A stretch of DNA of 5,791 nt from Nitrogeniibacter sp041600915 (GCA_041600915.1 JBFIJC010000257.1:1-5791); one strand, 5' to 3'. Shown: positions 1 to 5,791, numbered from the stretch's first letter. The notes: generated by a model from the letters alone, not told the origin. Translations and numbers: made by a program.

Positions 1-519
1 CCGCTGATCCTGCCGCCGACCGTGCTCGGCTTCTATTTACTGGTCGTCATGGGTCCGGACGGCCCGCTTGGCCGCCTCACCCAGGCCATCGGTCTCGGCG
101 CGCTGCCCTTCACCTTAGCCGGCCTGGTCATCGGTTCGCTGATCTATTCACTGCCCATCGTCGTCCAGCCGATTCGCGACGCGTTCATCGCCCTTGGTCC
201 ACGCCCGCTGGAAGTGGCCGCCACGCTTGGCGCGCGGCCGCTCGACGCCTTCTTTTCCGTGGTGCTCCCGCTGGCCCGCCCCGGCTTCCTCACCGCCACG
301 GTGCTCGGCTTTGCGCACACGGTGGGAGAGTTCGGCGTCGTGCTGATGATTGGCGGCAACATCCCCAATGAAACCCGCGTCGTCGCGATCCAGATTTACG
401 ATCACGTCGAAGCGCTGGAATACACCCAGGCCCACTGGCTGGCGGGTGGCTTGCTGGCGTTTTCCTTTTTGGTGCTGCTCGCGCTCCACACCCTCAACAA
501 CCGTCAAACGCGCCGATGA
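1..519 (+). CDS. modB: Molybdate ABC transporter permease ModB, C-terminal part (5' truncated by window edge)
   Basis: This is the inner-membrane permease of the ModABC molybdate importer, which forms the translocation channel and docks onto ModC. The reading frame is open from base 1, so the start lies outside the window; 172 residues remain of a family that is usually about 220-230. The fragment opens with PLILPPTVLGFYLL, a stretch typical of ModB. The EAA-loop, which contacts the ATPase, is seen as EVAATLG (about fragment residues 71-77) followed by VVLPLARPG. Hydrophobic membrane segments lie around fragment residues 8-17, 36-56, 88-115 and 148-162. The sequence GEFGVVLMIGGNIP after the EAA loop is also characteristic. 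The stop TGA (517-519) overlaps the ATG of modC in an ATGA junction, so the two genes are probably translationally coupled. The GTG at 22 is not the true start, because conserved sequence precedes it. ModA is expected upstream but is not visible. Confidence 0.93.
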   Translation, partial: PLILPPTVLGFYLLVVMGPDGPLGRLTQAIGLGALPFTLAGLVIGSLIYSLPIVVQPIRDAFIALGPRPLEVAATLGARPLDAFFSVVLPLARPGFLTATVLGFAHTVGEFGVVLMIGGNIPNETRVVAIQIYDHVEALEYTQAHWLAGGLLAFSFLVLLALHTLNNRQTRR

Positions 520-1601
520 GCACAGACAAGGCCCTGCAATTTGAGCTTGCGCTCGATCTGCCACAACTCAGCGTGCAGGTCGCGGCAAGCTTGCCACCGA
601 AGGGCGTCACCGCGCTGTTCGGCCCGTCGGGCTCAGGCAAGACCACCCTGCTTCGGATGCTTTCCGGGCTTGAACCCGAGGGGCGCGGCCAACTCCGGCT
701 TGGCGATAGCGTGTGGCAGAACGACACGACGCGGCTGCACCTGCCGACCCACCAACGCCCCCTCGCCTACGTTTTCCAGGAGGCGAGCCTGTTCGCCCAC
801 CTCAACGTCCGCGACAACCTCGGCTTCGCGCTCAAGCGTGCCCGCAGTGCTGAGCGCCGAATCCGCTTCGATGACGCCGTCGCCTGGCTTGGCGTTCATC
901 ACTTGCTCGATCGCCTGCCATCGCACCTCTCCGGTGGCGAGCGCCAGCGGGTCGCCATCGCCCGCGCACTGCTCGCGCAACCGCAGTTATTGCTGATGGA
1001 CGAGCCCCTGTCGGCGGTCGACGCTGACGGCCGCGACGCCATTCTCGATACGCTGGAGCAGCTGCCCGAGCGCCTCGGCATCCCCATCGTCTATGTCAGC
1101 CATTCGATTGAAGAGGTCGCGCGACTGGCCGACCATCTGCTGTTGATGTCGGCCGGCCGGCTGCTGGCTGCCGGCCCGACCAACGCGATACTCACCCGCT
1201 GTGACCTGCCGCTGGCCCACGGCGCGCACGCAGGCGCCGTTGTGCAGGCGCGCGTCACAGAACATCTCGCTGACGAACACCTCACCCGGCTCAGCTTCGA
1301 CGGTGGCGAGTTGCTGGTCGGCACCGTGGTTCGTCCTGCCGGCGCGGGCGTTCGGGTGCGCATCGCCGCCCGCGACGTCGCCATTGCGCTCAGCGAGCCG
1401 CAGAACAGCAGCGTCATCAACCACCTGCGCGCCACCCTCATCGACATCAGCGACGACCCCAATCCGGCGCACTGCCTGATCCGCCTTCAAGTCGGCCGCG
1501 CGACACTGCTGGCGCGCATCACCCGTCATTCGCAGCATCGCCTTGGCTTGCAGCCGGGCATGGCCGTATGGGCGCTGGTCAAAGGCGTAGCGGTGCGCTG
1601 A
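516..1601 (+). CDS. modC: Molybdate ABC transporter ATP-binding protein ModC
   Basis: This cytoplasmic ATPase energises molybdate import through ModB. It is complete at 361 residues, a normal length for ModC (about 350-360). ABC landmarks appear in order: Walker A GPSGSGKTT (36-44), Q-loop glutamine in FQEASLF (Q88), signature LSGGERQR (138-145), Walker B LLLMDEP (158-164), D-loop SAVD (166-169) and the switch histidine in YVSHS (H196). The C-terminal part, about residues 291-361, starts at SSVINHLRATL and fits the Mop/TOBE molybdate-binding domain that separates ModC from generic ABC ATPases. The start at 516 overlaps the modB stop, and I see no strong Shine-Dalgarno, which is consistent with coupled re-initiation. 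The identification rests on the adjoining ModB plus the Mop-like tail. A related sulfate or tungstate importer ATPase is the main alternative and is less likely. No convincing terminator follows the gene. Confidence 0.95.
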   Translation: MSTDKALQFELALDLPQLSVQVAASLPPKGVTALFGPSGSGKTTLLRMLSGLEPEGRGQLRLGDSVWQNDTTRLHLPTHQRPLAYVFQEASLFAHLNVRDNLGFALKRARSAERRIRFDDAVAWLGVHHLLDRLPSHLSGGERQRVAIARALLAQPQLLLMDEPLSAVDADGRDAILDTLEQLPERLGIPIVYVSHSIEEVARLADHLLLMSAGRLLAAGPTNAILTRCDLPLAHGAHAGAVVQARVTEHLADEHLTRLSFDGGELLVGTVVRPAGAGVRVRIAARDVAIALSEPQNSSVINHLRATLIDISDDPNPAHCLIRLQVGRATLLARITRHSQHRLGLQPGMAVWALVKGVAVR

Positions 1602-1633
1602 CGCCAAGCTGCCGCGACAGGGGGTGCTGGCTG

Positions 1634-1639
1634 TATAAT
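1634..1639 (+). promoter_or_regulatory. Candidate sigma-70 -10 element upstream of prfB
   Basis: A perfect TATAAT lies in the 73-nt gap between modC and prfB. It would place transcription start near 1645-1647 and give a 5' leader of roughly 28-30 nt. The matching -35 is poor: no TTGACA-like hexamer sits at 16-18 nt spacing, the nearest being CTGCCG at 1609-1614 with a 19-nt spacer. The preceding bases do not form the usual TGn extension. The call rests on the perfect hexamer and its position. Confidence 0.5.
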
Positions 1640-1661
1640 GCGCGGTTTGCATTGATCACCC

Positions 1662-1665
1662 GGAG
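1662..1665 (+). promoter_or_regulatory. Ribosome binding site of prfB
   Basis: GGAG lies 9 nt before the ATG at 1675. This is one of the few recognisable Shine-Dalgarno sequences at a gene start in the window. It supports 1675 as the start of the short first reading frame of RF2. Confidence 0.6.
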
Positions 1666-1674
1666 CCCCCGACC

Positions 1675-2779
1675 ATGGACGCAGAACGCATCAACGACAT
1701 CGCCGAAGCCCTTGCGGACTTGAAGCGCCGCGGGGAAGAACTTCGGAGGTATCTTTGACTACGATGAAAAAGCATCAAAACTAGAAGAAGTTAACATCGC
1801 CCTCGAAGACCCTGCCGTCTGGAACGACGCTGCGCGCGGTCAGGCGCTGGGCAAGGAAAAGAAGCTGCTCGAAGGCGTGGTGGTGACGCTGCAACACGTC
1901 GCCCAGCAGTCGGGCGACCTGCTCGACCTGTTCGAAATGGCCGAATCCGAAGGCGACGACGACACGCTCGAAGCCATCGAGGCCGACGCCAAGGCGCTCG
2001 AAGAGATCGTCGGCGGGCTCGAATTCCGCCGCATGTTCTCCGGCCCCATGGACGAGAACGCCTGCTTCATCGACATCCAGGCCGGCGCTGGCGGCACCGA
2101 AGCCCAGGACTGGGCGGGCATGCTCGAACGCATGTATCTGCGCTATTGCGAACGCAAGGGCTTCACCACCGAACTGCTCGAAGAGTCCGACGGCGAAGTG
2201 GCCGGCATCAAGAGCGCCACGATCAAGGTCACGGGCGAGTACGCCTTCGGCTTTTTGCGCACCGAAAACGGCATTCACCGTCTGGTACGCAAGTCGCCCT
2301 TTGACTCCAACGCGCGCCGCCACACCAGCTTTTGCTCGGTGTCGATCTACCCGGAAATCGACGATTCCATCGAGATCGACATCAACCCGGCTGATGTGCG
2401 TACCGACACTTACCGCGCCTCGGGTGCGGGTGGTCAGCACATCAACAAGACCGACTCGGCCGTGCGTCTGACGCACAACCCGACCGGCATCGTCGTGCAG
2501 TGCCAGAACGACCGTTCTCAGCACCGCAACAAGGACGAAGCCTGGAAGATGCTCAAAGCCAAGCTCTACGAGCTCGAACTGCGCAAGCGCCAGAGCGAAG
2601 CGCAGGCACTCGAAGACGCCAAGAGCGACATCGGCTGGGGCCACCAGATCCGTTCCTATGTGCTCGACCAGTCGCGCATCAAGGATCTGCGCACCAACTA
2701 CGAAGTCGGCAACACCCAGGCCGTGCTCGATGGCGATCTGGACAAGTTCATCGAGGCCAGCCTCAAGCAAGCCGTCTGA
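1675..2779 (+). CDS. prfB: Peptide chain release factor 2 (RF2), expressed by +1 programmed frameshift
   Basis: RF2 recognises UGA and UAA in the ribosomal A site and triggers release of the finished peptide. The gene is in two frames: ATG 1675 to CTT 1755 gives 27 codons before an in-frame TGA (1756-1758), and skipping T1756 continues in the +1 frame to TGA 2777-2779. The joined product is 367 residues, against 365 for E. coli RF2. Motifs in joined numbering are the UGA/UAA-reading tripeptide SPF (207-209, in RKSPFDSNARRHTSF) and the catalytic GGQ (252-254, in RASGAGGQHINKTDS), whose glutamine is normally N5-methylated. The C-terminal part (CQNDRSQHRNKDEA, KSDIGWG, SYVLD, IKDLRTNYE) is close to proteobacterial RF2. 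Residue 248, equivalent to E. coli 246, is Ala, the common form, not the Thr of E. coli K-12. A caller that ignores the frameshift would start at GTG 1877 and lose the first 67 residues. lysS, the usual downstream neighbour in many proteobacteria, is absent here. Confidence 0.97.
1744..1759 (+). promoter_or_regulatory. prfB +1 programmed ribosomal frameshift site
   Basis: The site reads CGG AGG TAT CTT TGA C. It has an internal Shine-Dalgarno-like CGGAGG (1744-1749), then TAT, the slippery CTT codon (1753-1755), and TGA (1756-1758) followed by C. This is the architecture known from E. coli prfB with the same 3-nt spacing between SD-like element and CUU. When RF2 is scarce the ribosome stalls at UGA and peptidyl-tRNA-Leu slips from CUU to UUU, giving full-length RF2. 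When RF2 is abundant, synthesis stops after 27 residues. This is direct autoregulation of RF2 level. That the reading frame downstream matches RF2 only after the +1 shift confirms the site. Confidence 0.97.
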
Positions 2780-2809
2780 CGCGCTGCATGCACTGAGCGC
2801 ACCACCGGC

Positions 2810-4087
2810 ATGACAGATCAGGATCTCGCGGACTATCTCGCGCCCGGCTACGCCGTGGACGATGTGCCAGAACTCTCGGCACTCGCTGCGGCGCAGCCGG
2901 TCATCGACACCTTCATCTCCCTGTTTCGCGGAAGCGAGGCGGAGGTCTTGTTGCGCCTGCTGGTTTTGCGCGAAGTCGGCCACGATGTTGACCACCCGCG
3001 CTGGTCGCCCGACGCGCTGCGCCGCCGCTTCGCCTACCTCGACCCGGTCAAGCTCGAAACCACGCTCAAGCGCCTGCGCGAATCGGGCCTGATCAGCTAC
3101 GCCGACGACGGGCTCTATCACCTGTCGGACGCCGGCCGCAACGCCGTCGCTGCGCTGGGCATGCTGCTGCGTTTTGGCGAGTCAGAAGACGCTGAACTCG
3201 GCTTCCTCACCGCCCAGCTTGCCGGCCTGCAAGCCACCGACAGCATCAATGCCGAGGCACTCGGGCATCTGCTCTCCAAGCTCAACGACCTCACCCTGCA
3301 TTTTGAAGAGGCCATCGCCTCGGGTTCGGAGTTTCGCATCGTCGAATCGCGCCGCCGGCTGTCGGCCAACGGCAAATGGCTGGACCGCGGCACCGACATC
3401 CTGCGCTCACTCCTCTCGGACGCCGACGCGCCCTTCGATGTCGCCCGTATCGCCCAGCGCATCGGTCTGGCGCAATCGCGGCTGGCCCGCGTCGACGCCG
3501 CTTTCCAGCGCGCGCTCAACAAAATCGAGACCCAGCGCGTCACGCTCGGCAGCTCGGGCATCTCGTCCAGCGACGTCACCGCCTGGCTCGGCCAGCAAAG
3601 CATGGACGCACTGGCCGCGATGGCCTTTGACGCCATCACCGACACCCCGCACATCCCGCTGCTCGCCGGCGGCCACGAATTGCTCGACCGCGCCGAAACC
3701 GCCCTGTGCGATCTGCTGCGCGGCGAGGCCGACGACACCACCCTGCCAGCGGCCGACGACGCACCCACCGCGCTCGCGCCCGAAGAAGAAGACCTGCGCC
3801 TGCTCACCCATTTTGCCGACCGGCTCGACGCCATCGACTCCGAGCCCGCCACCTTGCACGACATGGTTGCCGGCGGTGGCTTCGGCCATGCCGCCTATCG
3901 TCTGTCGCTGCTCGCGCTACTCGCCGACAGCCAGGACAGCGCCCCTGCCGACGGCCCCATTGGCGCCTTCATGCGCCTGCCGCTCAAGGTGGACTTTGAC
4001 ACCACACTGGTCGACGTCGGTCACGACGAAATCGCCCGCATCAGTGCCGGCAGCATCCGCCGCCTGAACGCCCACACCACGGACTGA
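2810..4087 (+). CDS. Kleisin-like subunit of a MukBEF/MksBEF-type condensin (MukF/MksF-like)
   Basis: This 425-residue soluble protein has no signal peptide or membrane segment. Residues about 42-116 look like an N-terminal winged helix: a helical stretch AEVLLRLLVLREV, then LDPVKLETTLKRLRESGLISYADDGLYHLSDAGR, where the GLISYADDGLYHLS part fits the beta wing. Residues about 120-300 are mostly helical and heptad-like, as in the middle region of MukF. An acidic, Ala/Pro-rich linker covers about 305-328 (EADDTT, ADDAPTALAPEEEDL), and a C-terminal domain follows to 425. Size, N-terminal winged helix, acidic linker and position ahead of a kite-sized gene and an SMC gene match MukF/MksF, the kleisin that bridges the SMC heads. 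No single diagnostic motif proves the family, so the assignment is largely by architecture and context. The start is the only ATG between the prfB stop and the conserved-looking region; its Shine-Dalgarno is weak. Only 30 nt separate it from prfB, so it may be co-transcribed with it. Confidence 0.72.
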   Translation: MTDQDLADYLAPGYAVDDVPELSALAAAQPVIDTFISLFRGSEAEVLLRLLVLREVGHDVDHPRWSPDALRRRFAYLDPVKLETTLKRLRESGLISYADDGLYHLSDAGRNAVAALGMLLRFGESEDAELGFLTAQLAGLQATDSINAEALGHLLSKLNDLTLHFEEAIASGSEFRIVESRRRLSANGKWLDRGTDILRSLLSDADAPFDVARIAQRIGLAQSRLARVDAAFQRALNKIETQRVTLGSSGISSSDVTAWLGQQSMDALAAMAFDAITDTPHIPLLAGGHELLDRAETALCDLLRGEADDTTLPAADDAPTALAPEEEDLRLLTHFADRLDAIDSEPATLHDMVAGGGFGHAAYRLSLLALLADSQDSAPADGPIGAFMRLPLKVDFDTTLVDVGHDEIARISAGSIRRLNAHTTD

Positions 4088-4094
4088 CGCGCCC

Positions 4095-4823
4095 ATGGAA
4101 CACGACATCCGCGCCCTCACCGCGCGCCTCATCGCCCAGCGCTGGCTGCCGCGCAAAGACCCGATGGTGCGCCGCGCGCTCATCGACGAGACTTTCCGCC
4201 ACGAGATCGACCAGCGCCTGGCCAGCGTCGGCCTGCGCCTGCTCGACAACCCCTACGCCGCCCATGTGGCCGTCGGCCTCACCCCCGACGCGCTCGAACC
4301 CACCTTCGGCAGCGGCCGCGAGTACCAGGCCAGCAACATGGGACTCACCCGCGACGAAATCGCGCTGCTGGTGGTGCTGTGGGCGCTGATCATCCTGCCC
4401 AAACGCGAGCGTCAGGTGACCCGCCAGAACCTCGCCAACGAAGGTCAGGAGGAGTTGTTTGCCGCCGAACAGCCTGTCGCCCACGGCGCCGAAGTGTCGG
4501 CCGGCGTGTCCGAAGCCTCGCTGATTGCCGACTTCGGCCCGCGCCTGGGCGGCAAAACCAAAGTACGCAACTTCATGCTCGGCCGGCTCGCCCGCCTCGG
4601 CTTTATCGAGCGCCGCGGCGGCATGCTGCTTGAAGGCCCGCTGCTCGACGTCGCGCTCGATTACCGCCTGATGGCCGACCGCATCATCCACGGCACCCTC
4701 GCCGGTGTGCTCTCCGATGCCGGTCACCCGCCGCCCGCCGCCGACGCCTTTGCACTCGCCGGCGCCGACGATGAAGACGAATTCGATGGCGACATGCCTG
4801 AACCCGGTTCCGAGATTTTCTGA
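4095..4823 (+). CDS. Kite-like subunit of a MukBEF/MksBEF-type condensin (MukE/MksE-like)
   Basis: This 242-residue cytoplasmic protein starts 7 nt after the kleisin-like gene, so the two are almost certainly co-translated. Its size fits MukE/MksE (about 220-240). Two winged-helix-like segments can be suggested: around residues 85-125 (LTRDEIALLVVLWALIILPK) and around 150-190, where a helix KVRNFMLGRLARLGFIE is followed by a short strand pair (RRGGMLLEGPLLDVAL). Tandem winged helices are the hallmark of kite proteins, which clamp kleisin and DNA in condensins. The tail (about 222-238, with DDEDEF) is strongly acidic, which could contact the basic faces of its partners. The hydrophobic run at 90-102 is short and flanked by charge, so I read it as a helix core and not a membrane span. 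The function is inferred from order, size and fold pattern; I do not recognise a specific family signature. The stop overlaps the next start in TGATG. Confidence 0.68.
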   Translation: MEHDIRALTARLIAQRWLPRKDPMVRRALIDETFRHEIDQRLASVGLRLLDNPYAAHVAVGLTPDALEPTFGSGREYQASNMGLTRDEIALLVVLWALIILPKRERQVTRQNLANEGQEELFAAEQPVAHGAEVSAGVSEASLIADFGPRLGGKTKVRNFMLGRLARLGFIERRGGMLLEGPLLDVALDYRLMADRIIHGTLAGVLSDAGHPPPAADAFALAGADDEDEFDGDMPEPGSEIF

Positions 4824-5107
4824 TGACCCGTTTTGCCTCATGCTCCCTGGCGCTGCTCATCGCGCTCAGCGCATCACCCGCCTTGGCCCTCAGCAGTGCC
4901 CGCGCCGGCGGCAACGACGCCAGCAACGATCGGCAAACAACGGTTCAGCCCGACCGCAACTGCGCGCGCTACCAAAGCGCCGTCGCCAAGCTGGACGCAC
5001 GCATTGCCCGCGAAACGGATCGCAGCCGTGCGCAGCGCCTCACCGAAAGCAAGCGACGCTATCAACAACGATTGCAGGATGGCGGCTGCGGCCGCAGCCT
5101 GCGCTGA
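4823..5107 (+). CDS. Small predicted secreted (periplasmic) protein between the kite and SMC genes
   Basis: A 94-residue protein of unknown family. The N-terminus is a good Sec signal peptide: basic residue R3, a hydrophobic core about residues 8-18 and an AxA cleavage site at A20-L21-A22, giving a mature protein of about 72 residues. The only early Cys (C7) is too close to the N-terminus for a lipobox, so this is not an obvious lipoprotein. The mature part has an Asn/Asp/Thr-rich lead, then a basic, helix-forming stretch (about 48-85, rich in Arg, Gln, Ala) bracketed by Cys47 and Cys89, which could form a disulphide after export. It shares one base with the upstream stop (TGATG) and ends 15 nt before the SMC ATG, so it sits inside the condensin-like operon. 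An exported protein there is odd, because SMC complexes are cytoplasmic. The intact signal peptide, the overlap and the filling of an otherwise 299-nt gap argue it is real. No function can be assigned. Confidence 0.7.
   Translation: MTRFASCSLALLIALSASPALALSSARAGGNDASNDRQTTVQPDRNCARYQSAVAKLDARIARETDRSRAQRLTESKRRYQQRLQDGGCGRSLR
5084..5099. repeat. 16-bp perfect palindrome just upstream of the SMC gene
   Basis: GGCTGCGGCCGCAGCC equals its own reverse complement. In RNA it could fold into a 6-bp stem (GGCUGC/GCAGCC) with a GGCC loop. It lies within the last codons of the small secreted protein gene and ends 23 nt before the SMC ATG. No T-run follows, so it is not an intrinsic terminator. GC-rich coding sequence makes some palindromes expected by chance. 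Confidence 0.5.
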
Positions 5108-5122
5108 CCAGACGCCCAGCCA

Positions 5123-5791
5123 ATGTTTCATATCAAACAGATCGAACTGGTCCACTGGGACTTCTGGCGCCGCTTCACGCTGCCGCTGGACGCCCAGATC
5201 ATCACCATCGTCGGCCCCAACGGCTCGGGCAAGACCACCCTGCTCGACGCGCTCCGCACGCTGTTTGCGCTGCGCTGCTCGGGCAAGCGCGACTTCCGCC
5301 GCTATGTGCGCCGCGCCAACCGCAGCCATGCGTGGATTCGCGCCACCGTCGCCAACCTGCCCGGCGCGACCGGCCGCCGGCCGTTTTTTCCGTGTCTGGC
5401 CGACACCGTCACCCTCGCCTGCCGCATCCGCCGCGCCGGAGGCGAATGGACGCGCGACTACACCATTGTCGATGACGATGTCGACATCGAAGCACTCGAC
5501 ACCAGCAACGACTGGATCGGCCTGCGCGACTACCAGAGTCGCCTCGCCGCCGGTGGCCTGACCCCGGCCATCGCCAAGGTGCTGGCGCTGGAGCAAGGCG
5601 ACACCGACAAGCTGTGCGAGTACGCGCCAAAGGCGCTACTCGAACTGGTGTTCGACGTCTTCGGCGACAAGGAAGTGCTGGACAACTACGACGTCGCGCG
5701 CGAAGAGCAGCAAAACGCCGAGCGCGAACTCGACAGCCTGTCCATCGACCTCGACCGCCTGCGCGCCCAGGCCGAAGCCAAGCGCCTCGAA
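5123..5791 (+). CDS. SMC-type ATPase (MukB/MksB/JetC-like), N-terminal part, truncated by window end
   Basis: The gene starts at ATG 5123 and stays open to the last base, giving 223 residues; SMC proteins of this class usually exceed 900. The N-terminus is an SMC/ABC head: MFHIKQIELVHW, then strand IITIV and Walker A GPNGSGKTT (31-39) followed by LLDALRTLFAL. A Q-loop-like ALEQGDTDKL (155-164) precedes a helical ALLELVFDVFGDKEVLDNYD. From about residue 188 a charged, heptad-like stretch (REEQQNAERELDSL and onward) looks like the start of the long SMC coiled coil. Signature motif, Walker B and hinge lie beyond the window. The Walker A lysine and threonine are intact, so ATPase activity is plausible. 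It is preceded by kleisin-like and kite-like genes, which argues for a Muk/Mks-type condensin over a RecN, SbcC or RecF protein. No clear Shine-Dalgarno precedes the start, 15 nt after the small secreted gene. Other frames here lack any recognisable domain. Confidence 0.9.
   Translation, partial: MFHIKQIELVHWDFWRRFTLPLDAQIITIVGPNGSGKTTLLDALRTLFALRCSGKRDFRRYVRRANRSHAWIRATVANLPGATGRRPFFPCLADTVTLACRIRRAGGEWTRDYTIVDDDVDIEALDTSNDWIGLRDYQSRLAAGGLTPAIAKVLALEQGDTDKLCEYAPKALLELVFDVFGDKEVLDNYDVAREEQQNAERELDSLSIDLDRLRAQAEAKRLE
5371..5389 (+). terminator. Terminator-like hairpin plus T6 inside the SMC coding sequence
   Basis: CGGCC-GCC-GGCCG (5371-5383) can form a 5-bp all-GC stem with a 3-nt loop and is followed at once by six T (5384-5389). 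This is the layout of a short intrinsic terminator, but it sits within codons 85-89 of the SMC gene (reading R-R-P-F-F). The stem is at the short end for function, and the T-run comes from two TTT Phe codons. It may be coincidental or a weak pause/attenuation site. Confidence 0.25.

Noticed and set aside
22..519. A complete 165-residue gene starting at GTG 22
   Set aside because: Conserved ModB sequence continues upstream to base 1 in the same frame, so the gene is truncated by the window edge.
1148..1180. Imperfect GC-rich inverted repeat (GTCGGCCGGC ... GCCGGCCCGAC) in modC
   Set aside because: It lies inside a conserved part of the ATPase coding region, has a bulge and no T-run, and is explained by GGC/GCC/CCG codons.
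1602..1633. Possible intrinsic terminator after modC
   Set aside because: No stable stem followed by a T-run can be built in this stretch.
1781..3121. 446-residue open frame on the minus strand, antisense to prfB and the start of the kleisin-like gene
   Set aside because: It is fully antisense to RF2, whose identity is certain, and shows no recognisable domain. Long antisense open frames are common in GC-rich coding DNA.
4041..4841. 266-residue minus-strand open frame opposite the kite-like gene
   Set aside because: It is a mirror of the forward gene's codon bias, low in motif content and inconsistent with the tight forward operon spacing.
4705..5561. Two long forward open frames (4705-5475 and 4833-5561) overlapping the small secreted gene and SMC start
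   Set aside because: Their products are Arg/Pro/Ser-rich out-of-frame translations. The Walker A and SMC head are in the third frame, starting at 5123, and the signal peptide is in the frame starting at 4823.
2810..5791. Calling the cluster a Wadjet (JetABCD) defence system outright
   Set aside because: The diagnostic nuclease gene jetD is not in the window and the partial SMC sequence does not by itself separate Wadjet from MukBEF or MksBEF.

Overview
The window is a densely packed, GC-rich, all-forward-strand stretch of bacterial chromosome. GC-rich codon use, a RF2 sequence very close to the proteobacterial type, and a molybdate transporter beside prfB suggest a proteobacterium. A betaproteobacterium of the Rhodocyclales type is my best guess, but no rRNA or other strong taxonomic marker is present.

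Layout: (1) 1-1601 holds the end of a molybdate ABC transporter operon: the C-terminal part of the permease ModB (cut by the window edge) and the complete ATPase ModC, joined by a 4-nt ATGA overlap. (2) 1602-1674 is the only sizeable intergenic gap. It carries a perfect -10 hexamer and a ribosome binding site for prfB. (3) 1675-2779 is prfB (release factor 2). It is split by an in-frame UGA at codon 28, inside the classical autoregulatory +1 programmed frameshift site. (4) 2810-5791 is a tightly spaced cluster whose order and protein sizes match mukF-mukE-mukB / mksF-mksE-mksB condensins. It comprises a 425-aa winged-helix kleisin-like protein, a 242-aa kite-like protein, a 94-aa predicted secreted protein, and the N-terminal 223 residues of an SMC-type ATPase that runs off the window. 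The SMC gene begins at ATG 5123.

How the parts work together: ModB and ModC form the membrane and energy-coupling parts of molybdate import. RF2 terminates translation at UGA and UAA, and every stop codon in this window is UGA. The last four genes probably form one transcription unit, possibly starting at the prfB promoter because only 30 nt separate prfB from the kleisin-like gene. The kleisin-like, kite-like and SMC proteins would form one DNA-loop-extruding or DNA-entrapping complex, used for chromosome organisation or, if a JetD/MksG-type nuclease lies downstream, for plasmid defence. The window ends before that can be decided.

Most worth a second look: the condensin-like operon, the signal-peptide protein wedged between its kite and SMC genes, a terminator-like hairpin plus T6 inside the SMC coding sequence, and a 16-bp perfect palindrome just upstream of the SMC start.
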